Source of the DNA: Phaeosaccion multiseriatum
Lineage: Eukaryota; Ochrophyta, other classes
Direction: 5' to 3'
Length of the DNA stretch: 64,000 bases
Assembly: GCA_965112735.1 (NCBI GenBank)
Contig: OZ218956.1
Location: 124,001 to 188,000 of the forward strand
A program made the position numbers and the translations under genes. The notes under the pieces were generated by a model, which was not told where the DNA came from, searched no databases, and saw only the letters and a program-made list of their open reading frames with translations. Below, one piece after another: positions 10,349-22,197 of the stretch; the stretch's first letter is position 1, and every line of letters begins with the position of its first letter.

Positions 10349-10447
10349 GCGAGTACGGCGTTCGACCCCTGATACACTATCCGCTATCGCCGGGGCCCGA
10401 CAGCGCGCTATCGAGAATGTGGGCGATAGTGTATCATCAGTATCAGG
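10349..10447. repeat. Imperfect inverted repeat, related to 21785-21840
   Basis: The segment gagtacggcgttcgacccct then gatacactatccgctatcgcc is followed, after a C+G-rich centre, by ggcgatagtgtatcatcag. The arms are nearly complementary. The left arm resembles 21785-21835 (gtacggcgt, then caacccctgatgcacactat and ccgctacc), so it belongs to a dispersed family. Confidence 0.55.
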
Positions 10448-10697
10448 GGGGGGGGGGAAAGGGGAAAGAGAGGAAGGAGGAAGAGTTTAGATATCGATCG
10501 ATTTTCCAAATCGAGATTCTATTTTTCTTTCAAAAAAAACGGGAGCCTCCAATTCACGATTCACCTTCCCCTCTTCCTCCCTTCTCCCTTCTAAGGATCA
10601 CCTTGCTCTTGAGCAGGGGGCCCTTCTTCGTCGGTACCTAGCTGTCGTCGTATAGGCATCGTCAGGTGAAGGGCCGGGTGGAGTGATTGGTCCCAAA

Positions 10698-11563
10698 ATG
10701 ATGGATCTGGCTTTCGAAGGGTCGCCCCACTTGCTGAAAGGGAGACTCGTAAACGTGCTTAGTAAGGCGGATATACGCTACGAGGGGACGCTCTACACCA
10801 TCGAACCTGACAAGTCCTCGCTTGCTCTTCAGAACGGTGAGCAGCAACTGGGGGGAGGACTCTGGGGGGGGTGCGGAGGGTCGAGAGCGGACGGGTGGGC
10901 GATAGAGTGCTGAGACGCTTTGCCATCTCTCCATAAATAGACCCCTTTGAGTGCTGAGATGCTTTGCCATCTCTCCATAAATACACCCCTTTGAATGCAT
11001 GCTTTGGTCCCCAACGGAACTCGTCTGACCTTACCGCTCCTCCCCCCCCACCCCTCCCGCCCTCGCTAGTGCGCAACTTTGGCACGGAGCACCGTGTGGA
11101 GGGGGAAAGAAGCATCCCTCCGTCGGACAACATCTGGCCCTACCTCGCGTTTCGAAAGTCGGACATGAAGGACCTTTCCGTGCACCCCACTGCTGACAAC
11201 TCCGGTGGTTCCAATCTCGCCGCCATGTTCGGCCCGTCTGGTGGCCAGGCTGGGCTCTGGGCGGAGCCCTCACAGCCGCCCGAGTCTGCCCTGCTGGCAG
11301 GGAGCGGTGAGAACCGTCAGGGAGAACCAGGAGAACCTCAGCTGGATCAGAAGGAGCACTATATGGGGCAGGAGCAGCACCAGTACCCGCACCAGCAGCG
11401 TCAGCAGCAGCACCAGTTTGTGATACAGCAGCCGCAGCAGCAGGAGGACCAGCAACACCATGAGCAACACCATCAGCAACAGCACCAGCAACAGCATCAG
11501 CAACACCATCAGCTGCAGCAGCAGCCGCAGCAGCAGCTCCACCACAACCTCCACCACCATCAT

Positions 11564-11596
<33 letters not shown>

Positions 11597-13498
11597 CACC
11601 ACCAGCCCCCACAGCAGATGTACGTGCAGCAACCGCCTTTCATGCACGGTCTGCCCTACGGCCCCTCCACCCCCGCTCCCCACATGGCCATGCCCTATTA
11701 CGCGGTGGGGCCAGGTCTGCCTCCTGGGGCCGGGGCTTACCCAGGGGGGCAGCAGCAGCAACCCCACCACCACCCCCTGGCCTACCAGCAGCCGCTTTCC
11801 CACCCCCATCAGCAGATGCAGCACATGCAGCAGATGCAGCACATGCACCCTCACCAGCACTTCCTGCCTCAGCACCCACACCATCAGGCGCACGTCTTCC
11901 CCCCCCACCCGCAGCATCAGCTTCAGCAGGGGCCGGAGTGGCACGCTCAAGGCCAGCAGGGAGGAGTAGACTCTATGCAGCAACCGCACCAACAGCAGCA
12001 ACAGCAACAGCAACCGCACCAGCAACAGCAACAGCAACCGCACCAGCAGCAAAAGCCCATGAACCCCATTGCGACGGTGTACACACCTTCCCAAAAGCAG
12101 CAGCAGGGGTTGGTGATACAACGGCCGTGGTCCGTCTCCGACGACAGAGCCGACCTGCTCGACCCGGACCTCTCCTCCAGCGCGGCCGGCGACAGTAGCA
12201 CCAACTGCTCCACCAGCAGCAACAGCAGCAGCAGCAGCAGCAGCCCTGTGAGCGGTGCTGTGGGCGACCCTTCCTTCTCGCCCTCGTCCAAGCCCCTGGA
12301 GTGGGCCGTATCCGGGCACCAAGCAGCAGCAGAAGCGGCAGCGGCAGAAGCAGCTGCTGTAGGGGTGTCTGCCGCCCCCTCCACTTCGCCCGCCCTGGGG
12401 CCATCGCCAGCAGCAGATGGGGCAGAGGGAGAGGGGGAAGCGGCAGCGCTACCCATGTTCCTGGGCATGGGCCCCGGGGAGGGAGTCCTGCAGGGCTCGC
12501 AGAGTGGGAAAGACGAGCCTCCGTTGCGGCTTCAGCAGATGCATGATGTGGGACAAGGCCAGCTGCAGCAGTTGGTGATACAGCCACAGCAGCAGCAGCA
12601 GCAGCAGCAGCAGGACGAGGAGGAGGGGGAGAGGAGGAGCGGCACGCTTGTGGGGCTGGACCCGCAGCAGCCCCAGCAGACACAACACACCGCTGTGGCG
12701 CCGAGGCTGGCGACTGAAGCTGCATGCCCCCCCCCCGAGAGAGGTGTTGTGGGAGCGAGTGCCAAGGAGGACCCAGTGCGGGACAAAGTGCCCCTGACCC
12801 AAGCAGCGCCGCCCCTACGTGAGGCGTGTGAGACGCAGGCTCCTCCGAAGCTCTCAAAGTCTCAGAAGATGAAGCTGCAGAGGCAACGGAAGAAGCAGCT
12901 GAGACTGGAGCGAGAACAGAAGGAGAAGGAGCAGCAGCAAGAGGAGGAGGAAGAGGAGGAGGAGAAGGAGGAGAAGGAGAGGGAGGAGCCGCAGCAGGAG
13001 CAGCCCCGGCAGCAGTCTCGGCACGAGCAGCAGCAGAAAGAAGAACAGAAAGAAGAGCAGCAGCCGCAGCAAAAGAAGAATAAGAGGCCAAAGCGGAAGC
13101 AGAAGCAGCAAGGAGAGCCAAAGCGGCATGCGCAGCTGGGAGAGGCGCAGGAGCCACATGAGTCACAGGAGCCACATGAGTCACAGGAGCCACTGCAGAC
13201 GGAGCTAGTGAGTCCGATTCAGACTCAGGGCAGAGGCAGCGGTGGCGGCAGCGGCAATGCGGGGGCAAAGGGCAGCGAGGACGGGCATGGTTCACAGCGA
13301 ATGCCCACAGTCCCCACAGAAAGCACATTCGCAGCAGTGCCCACGCCCCTGCAGCCCCCCCGGGGGTCGCGAGGCGTCGCTGCTGTCCCATTCGGAGCTC
13401 GCGCAGAGCCACCGCCACCACCAACGCCTCCTCAGCCGCAGCCCAAGTCCAGGCAGTTGCCTCAGATGGCAGCAGAGCCGCAGCAGCACAAGGCGAAC

Positions 13499-13533
<35 letters not shown>

Positions 13534-14354
13534 CCAGGCTCAAAGCTCAAAGTCTTCCTCTGTACCGCTGCGTCCTACACCTCAGCCCCAACAGCTGCCG
13601 AGGTCACAACAAAGGCAGCGCCCTCAGTCCCCTCAGGCCGCACAGCCCCCGCCTCAGCAGCAGCAGCAGTTGGTGATACAGCAGCACCAGCAGCAGCAGC
13701 AGCAGCAAGGCAAGACAGAGCAGCAGGACCAGTCTCGAAGAGAAGGAGCTCAGCCCCAGCAGAAGCGGCAACATCCACCGAGAGGTCAGCCAAGGCAGCG
13801 CTCTCAGCTCCCTGAGGCCCCACAACGACAGCAGCAGCAGCAGAAGGGAAGCACACAGCAGGAGGACCAGTCTCGAAGGGAAGGAGCTCAGCACCCACAG
13901 CAGCGGTGCCCTCAGGGCCCTCAGGGCTCTCAACGCCCACAGACCCAGCCGCATCAGCCGCATCAGCCGCATCAGCCGCATCAGCTGCATCAGCAGCAGC
14001 AGAAGCAGCAGCGGCAGAAGCAGCAACACCAGCAGCAGGAGAGTCGGCAAGCACTGCAGAAGCGGCAAGCTCGGCCGCAGCAGGCCAAGGTGGGACAAGG
14101 AGAGTGCCTCCTGGCGGCTCGACCCCGGGGGGGCGACGGACTGGCCTGCCCCACGGAGGCCTTCGACTTCTCCCCCGGGGAAGGGCCCGACGTGCAGCAG
14201 GAGAGGGCTTTGCTGGCGGCCTCTGTAAAGCCCTACAAGAAGAGCACGTCCGTGTCGGGCTTTTTCGACGAGATCAGCTGCCAGACCAGCGACGCAAGGC
14301 AGCAGCAACAGTTGACTCAGAGGACCGGGGGGAGGGTAAGGAGGGGGGGAGGTG

Positions 14355-14396
<42 letters not shown>

Positions 14397-14725
14397 TGGT
14401 GATACAGCAGCAGAGAGAGCCTGAGCCGCTGCCCGAGTGGGAATTGAACAGGAAAACGTTCGGGGCGGAGGGCCTTGAGCCCGTCAGCGGTGAAGGGAAG
14501 CGCCGCGAGGCAGGGCCAGCGACACAGTCCGTGGCGAGGTCCGGTGCCTCCAGGGGCGGAGGGGGGCAAGCGGCGGCAGGGGCAGCAGCAGGGGCAGGGG
14601 TAGCAATAGGAGCAGCACGACCACAGGCCAACGGGAATGGCAAGCAGCTCGGTGGGAAAGCAAATGCAGCACCTTTGGCTGGAGAGGTAAAGCCCGGGCA
14701 GCAGCAGCAACAGCAGCAACAACAA

Positions 14726-14769
<44 letters not shown>

Positions 14770-14844
14770 GCAACAACAACAACAACAACAACAGCAACAA
14801 CAACAACAACAGCAACAACAACAACGACAACAACGACAACAACG

Positions 14845-14896
<52 letters not shown>

Positions 14897-14914
14897 CGAC
14901 AAAAACAACAACAA

Positions 14915-14967
<53 letters not shown>

Positions 14968-14997
14968 GCAACCACAACCACAACAACAACAACGACC

Positions 14998-15030
<33 letters not shown>

Positions 15031-15496
15031 GCAACAACAACAACACTCAGTGGCACCTATTCGTCAGCCTAAGCAACAGCCGCAGCAGCAGCAGCAGCAG
15101 CAACAACCGGCGCCCTCCAGGCAGGCGAACTCCCGAGGGGTCGGTGTAGCTGGGCAGGTGGGTGCACTTGGGTCTCGGGCCGGAGCGCCAGCTCCAGTCA
15201 GCATGGCTGGACAAGACGGAGGGGGGACAGGAGCAGGGCCCGCGACGGCCGGCGGAGCAGGCGGGGGAAAGAGGAGAGCTCGCAGGAGGGGAGGAGGCAA
15301 GGCCGGAGGGGGCGCGCCTTCCTCTGGTGTAGGAGCAGCAGCGGCGGCACCTGGTTTGAGGCAAGGGCCACCAGCAGCAGCACCACTGGCAGTTGGTGAC
15401 ACAGCAGCAGCAACTCGGGCCCCGGGCGCAGGCAAGAAGAAGAAGAAGAGTTTGGGGGGGGCTCTGTCGGCGGTAGGGCAAGCACCGCAGTGCTGA
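10698..15496 (+). CDS. LSM14: LSM14/Scd6/RAP55 family P-body protein with very long Q-rich region
   Basis: Two exons, 10698-10836 and 11070-15496, encode about 1521 aa. The exon junction falls inside the N-terminal LSM14 Sm-like domain (GRLVNVLSKADIRYEGTLYT ... ALQN|VRNFGTEHR ... YLAFRKSDMKDLSV), exactly continuing the family consensus. A middle of roughly 950 residues is mostly Q/H/P. Near residue 1076 is the FDF box (AFDFSPGEG), then the FFD box (KKSTSVSGFFDEISC, ~1105) and the TFG box (ELNRKTFG, ~1175). A CAA/CAG run of over 110 codons (14698-15045) and a basic RRARRRGGG tail follow. Family members repress translation and promote decapping in P-bodies; FFD and TFG bind Edc4 and DDX6. Family proteins are usually 350-600 aa. 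Five LVIQ-type peptides in the Q region come from a recurring DNA core (see findings). Confidence 0.93.
10905..10993. repeat. Tandem 44-bp duplication in the LSM14 intron
   Basis: Two nearly identical 44-bp units begin with gagtgctgaga at 10905 and 10949. Each contains tttgccatctctccataaat. They lie inside the 233-bp intron (10837-11069). Confidence 0.85.
14692..15047 (+). repeat. CAA/CAG tract coding poly-Q in LSM14
   Basis: About 350 bp of CAA units, with occasional CAG, CGA and AAA, translate to poly-Q with R and K interruptions in the LSM14 frame. Frame is kept throughout. The shift from CAG-dominated tracts upstream to an almost pure CAA tract suggests a separate expansion. Confidence 0.95.
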
Positions 15497-15980
15497 GGCA
15501 TGCGGGACTGAGGCAAACTCTCCTCCTGAGGGGGGGGGGGCTGCTGCGCTCTTCTGAACGTGTTGGGCATCTATCTGTGAGGCGAGCGGCAGGGCCTGAG
15601 CCTGGGCGACGTTGGAGGGGCAGGGTGGGAGGAGAGGGGAAGGGGCGGCTCCTGTTTGTGCTTCTTTCGGGGGTGCAAAGGGGAAGGGGCGGTAAATTTC
15701 AGTCACAGGGGTGGGCCTGAGCAGCACCCACAGAGGTTAATTCATTCCGGTGTGGCGCGCAGTTAGTCCGTGTTTCCGTTTGTGCACGTGTAGATACATT
15801 ATTTTTTTAAAATTAAAAATGTGGGGCGAGAATCAATCAATCAGTCAGTGAACAAACGTGAAGTTGGTACTCCCACACCGCACATTTGGCCAACAACAGA
15901 CCGTGCCCAGGTTGTCTGGCGACCGACCACCTCTTCACCCCTCGAAGCTTTGCAAGCCTCACTACTCACCACCCACGCCC
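15497..15980. other. Convergent intergenic region
   Basis: Tail-to-tail spacer between LSM14 (plus) and the minus-strand plastid-protein gene. It holds an A/T-rich block at 15795-15825 (attatttttttaaaattaaa) suited to transcript ends. I see no gene. Confidence 0.6.
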
Positions 15981-18642
15981 TCACGCATCATCAACCCAGA
16001 TTTTGTCGGTGAGCCATAGGCCTTCCACCTTGCGCATGTCCCAGCTCACTGACTTCCATTCAGGAGGGGCCGAGGAAGAGGGGGGGCGCACCAGCCTGTC
16101 CTCTCGCCCCCACCCCCCCCCCCTGCTGCTCCTGCCGCTAGGCCGTTTCACCTGCTTCCAGCCCTCCCCACTGCCATCATTGGCCCCCTTGCAGCGCAGC
16201 AGCAGCAGCAGCCGAGCCTCTGTATCGGAGGCGTTCCGCTCCTCATCATGGAACATGAGGTCCTCCCACTCGGCAATGATGCTGTAGTGCTCCTCCCGCA
16301 GGTACTGGGCAGTCAGGAGGGGTGAGAGGCAGACGGGATGAGTGGCCTAGCTATGCGCCTTGCTCCGCAAAGAACCCCACAGCCCAATCACAGCACAGCG
16401 GGCGGCACAAACGCAGCCTCCGTCTACCAGCCGAGCATGACATCACTCTGACATGGGCATGCGAATCGTTGACTTGGGCAGACCAAGGCACCGACCTTGG
16501 TGGATGAAAGGCAAACTAAAGCACTGGCAAAGGCCAGACGAGAGGCAGACAAGAGGTACTCAGGAGGCAACAAAAATGTACAAAAGAGGCACAAAAGAGA
16601 AAAGACATTTGGCAGACAAAAGCACTGACCTTGGCGAAGTGCGCGGGCGTGAGTGTGGAGGCGGGGTTGCTGGGCGCACTGAACCTGATCGCCACCTCTG
16701 TCCCGTGGTTAGAGAAGGGAATGTCGTTCAGGCGCAGGGCTAGCAAGGTGTTGAAGGCTGACCGCTGAGGGGCACGGCACACACGGGTTGGGGGGGGGGG
16801 GGGTTTGAGTCCAAACAAGGGCTTCGGAGAGACAAGAGAGAGAGAGAGAGAAACAGGCAGGGGTGGGTGGGTGGGGATGGATGGAGAGCGAGCGACAAAG
16901 AGAGTGGAGAGAGAAAGAGAGAGGGGGCGAGAGAAGAAAGAGCCCGCGAGCGATGGAGGGGAGAGCACGAGATGAGAGCAGAGAAGCAGAGGGAGAGAAA
17001 GACAGCGAACACACTCACACACACTGTCCCACCTTGGGCGACAATTCGTGGGCCGGTTCCTCCTTGATGAGAGAGAGCAGATAGGCCGGCGAGTGGAGCG
17101 ACACATCCACAAAGCCCAAGTCCGGCTCCTCCTCGTGCTCCTCGAAGAGCGGCGAGGGTGCGGGAGGTCGGCCTGCGCTGGCCCTGCTGCTGCCGTCGTC
17201 CACCCACAAACCCTCCACCCGCCACGCCGCAGCCTCCGGTGCCGCTGCCCCCCCCGCTTGCTCCGCTGCGGTGCCTGTGGGGCCCTTTTCCTTTGCAGGC
17301 ACGAGCACGCAAACGACAATCAGGAGGGGTACACGGCAGACCTTCAGTGGTCATCGTGTCCGCCTGGCACGTACCGGATGAGTGTACCCACCCACCCACC
17401 CACCCACCCCCACCCCACCCCGCCTCAACTGCTTGCACCCTGCCCTCACCTCGAGCACCAAGGTGAAGACGACAGTGGACCATGCCCGATCCTCCGACCT
17501 CTTCACACACACCCTCTGCACCGCTCTCTGCCCCAGTCGGAGCCAACTGTCGGAACTATCGTGGTCAACGCCGCCCCCCCCCTCCCTTGCGCTGTCGGAC
17601 TCCATCTCGGGCCCTTCTCTAATCTCCATCTCATCCCATTCGCCCAGGACGTGGTAGAAGGGCAGCCTGGTCACAAGGGGGGGGGGGGAGATATGCATAC
17701 CGCACGAGGATGAGTAGAGTTGTAAAGGCCCGTTGTCTCTGTCTGTGGTCGAACGCTTCACGACAGAGACAGGCGAGAGACACGGCCAGCGCGAAGAGGA
17801 CCCTCTACCAAGCCAGTAAGCTATCAGCCCCATACCAATACACGTAAGTCACCATCAGTGACTTCCAACGCACTCACGCCGGGTCGTTCACGTATGCCTG
17901 CATCTGCGCTGCGTTGAACCTCCTGGCGGGGTTGGTCTTGCTGCAAGCTCCGATGGCGGCGCCGAAGTTTCCCTCCTGAGTGGCCCGCAGCACGCGCCGA
18001 CCTACCGCCATTGGGGACGCTTCGGGAGATGGCACCCAACGGCCTGCTGCCTTGACTACGCTCCAGATGCATCCGAGAGAGGGGGGGGGGGGGGTTGGGG
18101 GGTCGAGCGTATATTCGTAAACAGGACTGGTGCCGACGGATTCAAATTCTGGTGGATTGAATTTGCAACCCGTCTTTGCTCCTGCAGCAGTGCCCACTTT
18201 CATTGCCCAGCTCACCTGCCACTCCTCCGGTGAGACGGCTCGAGCTACTGTCGGCGCTGCCGCCGCCGCCGCTGCTGCTACTGCTCGTTCTCTCTTCGTT
18301 CTCTCCGTCTCTCTCGCTCTCGCCATCGCCGTCCTGGTGGTACCCTCCCCGCACAGACCCCGACAAGCGCTGCTCCAGTTGGGCTCGACTCCGCTTTCTC
18401 CACCCGCTCCCCGTGCCGCGCGCCCTTCCTCCACTCTCCACCGCCGCCCCCGAAAACCGCAGTGATCCTCGTCGGGCCTCAAACGAAAGAGGAGCTTGTC
18501 GTGCAGGGAGGGGAGTGACAAAAGCCTGTGCGAGAAAGAGCGCCCCTTCGCCTGTCGTCCCTTCGAAAAGGTCCCAGCTGCTGCTGTAGCCAGACGGGCC
18601 CAGGGCAGCCAGGCCCAGCAGAGTCGACGCAACGCATCGCAT
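15981..18642 (-). CDS. Unrecognised plastid-targeted protein, six exons
   Basis: A phase-consistent model is 18642-18216, 18055-17878, 17666-17450, 17290-17033, 16764-16630 and 16304-15981, giving about 512 aa. The N-terminus MRCVASTLLGLAALG is a signal peptide; GALFLAQAFVTPLP then gives an ASAFAP-type site (AQA^F) and a basic, S/R-rich transit region, so import into a complex plastid is expected. After a low-complexity stretch the mature part contains MAVGRRVLRATQEGNFGAAI, LPFYHVLGEWDEMEIREGPE, DLGFVDVSLHSPAYLLSLI, LNDIPFSNHGTEVAIRF, YLREEHYSIIAEWEDLMFHD and the C-terminal WKSVSWDMRKVEGLWLTDKI. The alternating WSTVVFTLVLE / WRVEGLW strands recall NTF2-like folds, but this is a guess. I do not recognise the family. 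Confidence 0.65.
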
Positions 18643-19574
18643 CACTTCAATATGTATCCCAGCAGGTTCGGGTCGGTCTTTTTGTCGTGCCTTTCTGTGC
18701 CCTCCGCCACTGTTCCACCTTCGAGGCGTAGGAGAGAGGCTGAGAGGTGCTGCTACTGTCGATGTCGACGTTGTTCTTCCTTGCTGCGGCTTAGCTCTGG
18801 CTTTTTCCAGAGAAGAACTAAAGCGGCGTGGTGCCGCAAAGTATGTCAAGGAAAATCGAGGATCGACTTTTCCCCCATTTTTCCTTTACCTTTACAATTG
18901 AGCTGAGTGTTTAGCACAGGTGGATAGGCAACGCGTCGCAAAGGTTAATAGACAGCACAAAAAGGACAAGAACCCTCCCTTCTGTTGGCACTCTGGGGTC
19001 TGTTGGGAACCCCACATTCTCAATCGATCTCAAGGCCGCTCATCACCGTCCGAGGGCAGAAGAATCAGAAGAAAGGCTGAGAGGTGCTGTGAGTGTCGAT
19101 GTCAGTGTTGTTTGTTGCCGTGTTATGGATACACGATACACTCCTTCTCCTTCTTTGTTGTCACAAATTCCAACCAACATGTTTAACTCTTATTTTTTCC
19201 TTTTTCCTTGTCATCATTTGACATTACATCATTCCTTGACTTAGTATTTTCTGATTGCATCAATCTTTCCCGGGGTGGACGCCTAGACGTGACAAGAGTT
19301 GTGGGCAAAAAGGTACATATCAAATAGTAGTGATCTCGGGAGTTGGCAACCTCAAGACAGGACGGTGCTGCCAACAATCACTCCCACACTCTGTGCAACC
19401 GTCCCTACCTTTGGAGCGTTTGCAGCACAGGGCTTTGGAGGGGTCTGGTCAGGCAAAGGACGTGCATCACTTGGTGACCCTTCAGAGGTCATGTTTCTCC
19501 AGCAGCAGCAGAAGCAGCGGCAGCAGCAGCAGATGCAGCAGCGTCGAGGCGTAGGCTCCCTGCCCCGAGCGCGC
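18643..19574. other. Divergent intergenic region between the two plastid-protein genes
   Basis: This is the shared upstream region of the minus gene starting at 18642 and the plus gene starting at 19575. Two diverged copies of one segment occur here (around 18737-18785 and 19074-19122; shared core ggctgagaggtgctg followed by tgtcgatgtc). A CAG-rich stretch at 19500-19545 encodes poly-Q only if the upstream ATG at 19491 were used. I see no other gene. Confidence 0.5.
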
Positions 19575-21268
19575 ATGCTCATCGTCGCGTTCGCGGGCGT
19601 GGCTTTGGGGGGGCAGCATGATGTCATGGTGCAGGCCTTCGTGCCGGGAGGTCTCGCTTTGTCCTCTCCAGCAGCAGGAGCACTAAAAGGAGGAGGAGCG
19701 TTTGCCGGAGGAAACCCCCGAGGACTAGGGCTCCAAGTGGACGCAACGGGAGCGAGGAGCACGTCCTTGAGAATGGTGAGTCGAGAGGATGGGGATGGGA
19801 TGAGCTATGAGCTGTGCTGGACAATGGGGTGTTGTTCCCCCTCTCTGCGTCACATGAAGAAAGCGCCTTGTTGCAAGCACCCAGCACGCAGCTGCACACA
19901 CCCATCATGTCCGCTCAGTCACACGTCCCCTTCCCTTCCTCTGTGCCCAGCACATGAGTCGTCTCGGCGCCTCTCATTGTGGTCCGTTCGTTGTAAACCC
20001 CCTTCCCTTCCGTTGACCTCTTTTATAATGGAAGACGTGTACTAATCGTCGTGCATGTGCCCCGCGCTTCTCTGTTATATCAGGTCACGCTCTCCCCCAC
20101 CGACACTCGCGGCCGCAGCGCCAGCCTACCTGAGCGCCCCGAGCACCCTGAGCGCAAGCGCAACAGCCCCTCTGGAGGCTCCAGCCCAGTGGCCCAGCAG
20201 CTGCTAGAGCTGGAAGTGGAGCAGCGCAGGCTCTCCGCTTCGGAGCCCGTGCCAGGCAGGGAAGGCTGCTTCCTCCCCTGGACGCAGTCCATCGCCGGCC
20301 CCGCCTTCCCCTTGACGTACATGGGTTTCTTCGAGAAGGCGCTCAACAAGCTAGCTGCCCGCATGCCCGGACTCGAGGTGGTGGCCGTACCCAAGGAGCT
20401 CGGCTACTCGGAGAATCTCAAGAAGAAGGCGCGTATCCTCAGCCTCGAGTTCAAGAGCGATGCCATCCGCAAGGCGCGCCTCACGTACTTTGACGCAGGG
20501 GACGCCGTGCAGGTGTTCAACATGGTGCTTTACCCGAAGGACCACCTTGAGACACCTTTGTTCGGCGTGGACCTCATCAGCTTCGGCGGCAAGCACCTGG
20601 CGGGCATTGACTTCCAGCCGCTGGTGGACGGGGACGAGGAGTACAATGCCAAGTACTTGGACCAGCTGGGCCCTGTGAGGGCCAAGTATCCCACTCTGGG
20701 CCAGAAGATCAGCCAGCGCTTCTACGACAGCGCGCAGTTCTTCTCCCCGCACATGCTCTTCGGCCGCTACGAGGTGAGAAGACGTAAATTTGTGGGTGTT
20801 CTTTCTCTTACCGCCTTCCTTATTCTCCCATTCACTGAGCCCCTCCGCCATCCTTGTCACTCACCTCCCCTTCCCCCCCTCCTGCCTCCTGTACCACCTC
20901 CTCAGGACCGCGAGGTGATTAAGAAGGAGCTCGCCCCGGCCTTCGACGAGTACATGGACTCATACCTTGACACGCTGCAGGCCTCTGTGCGGGAGAGCAC
21001 CACGGCCGAGACGTCGCTGGCGTCTACCACGGGCATCGACATTGTCGACCGCCAGCGCGCCTACGACCAGTACAACGCCGCAAGAGACCCCGCGCATGGG
21101 CTGTTCGTCAAGTACTTTGGCGAGGAGTGGTCGCACAGGTATATGGATGAGTTCCTCTTTGAGAGGAGCGTGAGGCCTGAGGGGGGGTACCCGAAGGTGC
21201 AACGCGGCCCGCCACCGCCCCCCCCGCAGGCAAAGGAAGTGCAGGCCTCTTCCTCTTCCTCTACTTGA
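19575..21268 (+). CDS. Ferredoxin-dependent bilin reductase (PebA/PebB/HY2/PcyA family), plastid
   Basis: Three exons, 19575-19775, 20084-20773 and 20906-21268, give 417 aa; an in-frame ATG at 19491 would add 28 Q-rich residues. I chose 19575 because it puts the signal peptide (MLIVAFAGVALG) at the very start; HDVMVQAFVPGG then gives an ASAFAP-type cleavage, so the protein should enter the plastid. The bilin-reductase core is clear: YFDAGDAVQVFNMVLYP, TPLFGVDLISFGGKHL (proximal catalytic Asp), AGIDFQPLV, and ARDPAHGLFVKYFGEEW with the C-terminal MDEFLFER. These enzymes reduce biliverdin with ferredoxin electrons to phycobilins or phytochromobilin. I cannot assign the subfamily, and therefore the product, by eye. 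A Pro/Gln-rich tail ends the protein. Confidence 0.92.
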
Positions 21269-22197
21269 GGAGGGTGAGGGTGAGGTGCTCGACATAAGAG
21301 GGAGGGTGGAGCTTGGCACAGGAGGGAAGGGGGAAGTTGGTGAGGGCTCGTGGTGAAGGTGCAGGACCGATGAGGGTGCAGGACCAAGTTTTGTTCCCCC
21401 TACTCCGACGATACGCTGTTTTGAGTAATACTTGGGGGGCTAAGAGTTTTGAGTTGGGAGGAGTTTTTGAGGCACGGAGGGGGAAGAGCAACAGGCGGAG
21501 TTGGGAGACCTTGAAATGGGTCTTGCGCTGGGCCTTGCTTGCGTCGCGCGCGGAGGGAGAGGAGCCCTGCAGAGTTGCGTGGCTGGCTGCAGCCTAGACA
21601 CATAGATATACATACGAGAGAGTGAAGAAACGATACACATACGCTACATACACAAGATACATAGAGGGACAACAAGAAGGATAGCCAGGTTATACAATAT
21701 ATCATACATAAAGTAAAAAGCCGTAACAAAAAAGGGGACTCCTTACCAAAAAAAGTCATCATTTGGTGGGGCGCACCAGACGTACGGCGTAAAGGTTGAA
21801 GTACTCAACCCCTGATGCACACTATCCGCTACCAGCCGGCTTTTGGGGGATGAGTTTCGATGGGTTGTGGGGGCGTGTGAAAGTGGAAGTATGTCAATGA
21901 AATCGCGAAACGCTCTCCCTTTGAAGAGAAAGGAGAATTAAAGCAAAAAAAACCTGAGAAAGCAAGTGTTCGCAGAGCATTCAATAGTTCGCTTGTCATC
22001 ACTTGTGCTGCCAGTCTCACCTAAGCGGCCCGGGGAAGGAAGGAACCCCCCACGCCGCCCGTCGCGCGGCCCTTTCCTATGCCATGACCTGGGACAGGGG
22101 AAGCACACGAGACGTGATGCGTGAGGCACAGAATACGGTATAAGCACGCCTCGTTAACGCAACGGCGTTCGGAGACGAGTAGAGCGAAGAGAGGAGG
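21269..22197. other. Intergenic region
   Basis: A 13-bp motif, gggtgcaggacc-like (gaggtgcaggaccgatgag ... gagggtgcaggacc), recurs at 21355-21385. An A-rich stretch lies at 21600-21770. A segment at 21785-21840 resembles 10349-10392. Nothing in any frame looks coding. Confidence 0.55.
21785..21840. repeat. Dispersed repeat copy related to 10349-10392
   Basis: This segment shares tacggcgt, caacccctgat and cactatccgcta with the left arm at 10349-10392, with small changes. It may be a fragment or end of an unidentified mobile element. Confidence 0.5.

Larger units (their letters stand above)
9806..10697. other. Intergenic region with a fold-back and a dispersed repeat
   Basis: An A+T-rich stretch at 9840-9890 looks like a 3' UTR. 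A perfect 23-bp inverted repeat spans 9920-10030. A second imperfect inverted repeat (ctgatacactatcc / gatagtgtatca) lies at 10365-10440 and resembles 21806-21835. G-runs and T-rich DNA fill 10440-10560. I see no supported gene. Confidence 0.6.

Noticed and set aside
9920-10447. tRNA-like ggcgttcgacccc near 10355
   Set aside because: Only a T-loop-like string; no acceptor, D- or anticodon stems can be drawn around it.
11270-15056. Long minus-strand ORFs rich in L, V, A or C opposite LSM14
   Set aside because: They are antisense readings of CAG/CAA tracts; the plus frame carries all LSM14 motifs.
18056-18215. Coding-looking stretch FNPPEFESVGTSPVYEYTLD, minus strand
   Set aside because: It lies between a strong donor (18215) and acceptor (18056), and skipping it restores phase between the targeting exon and the next exon.
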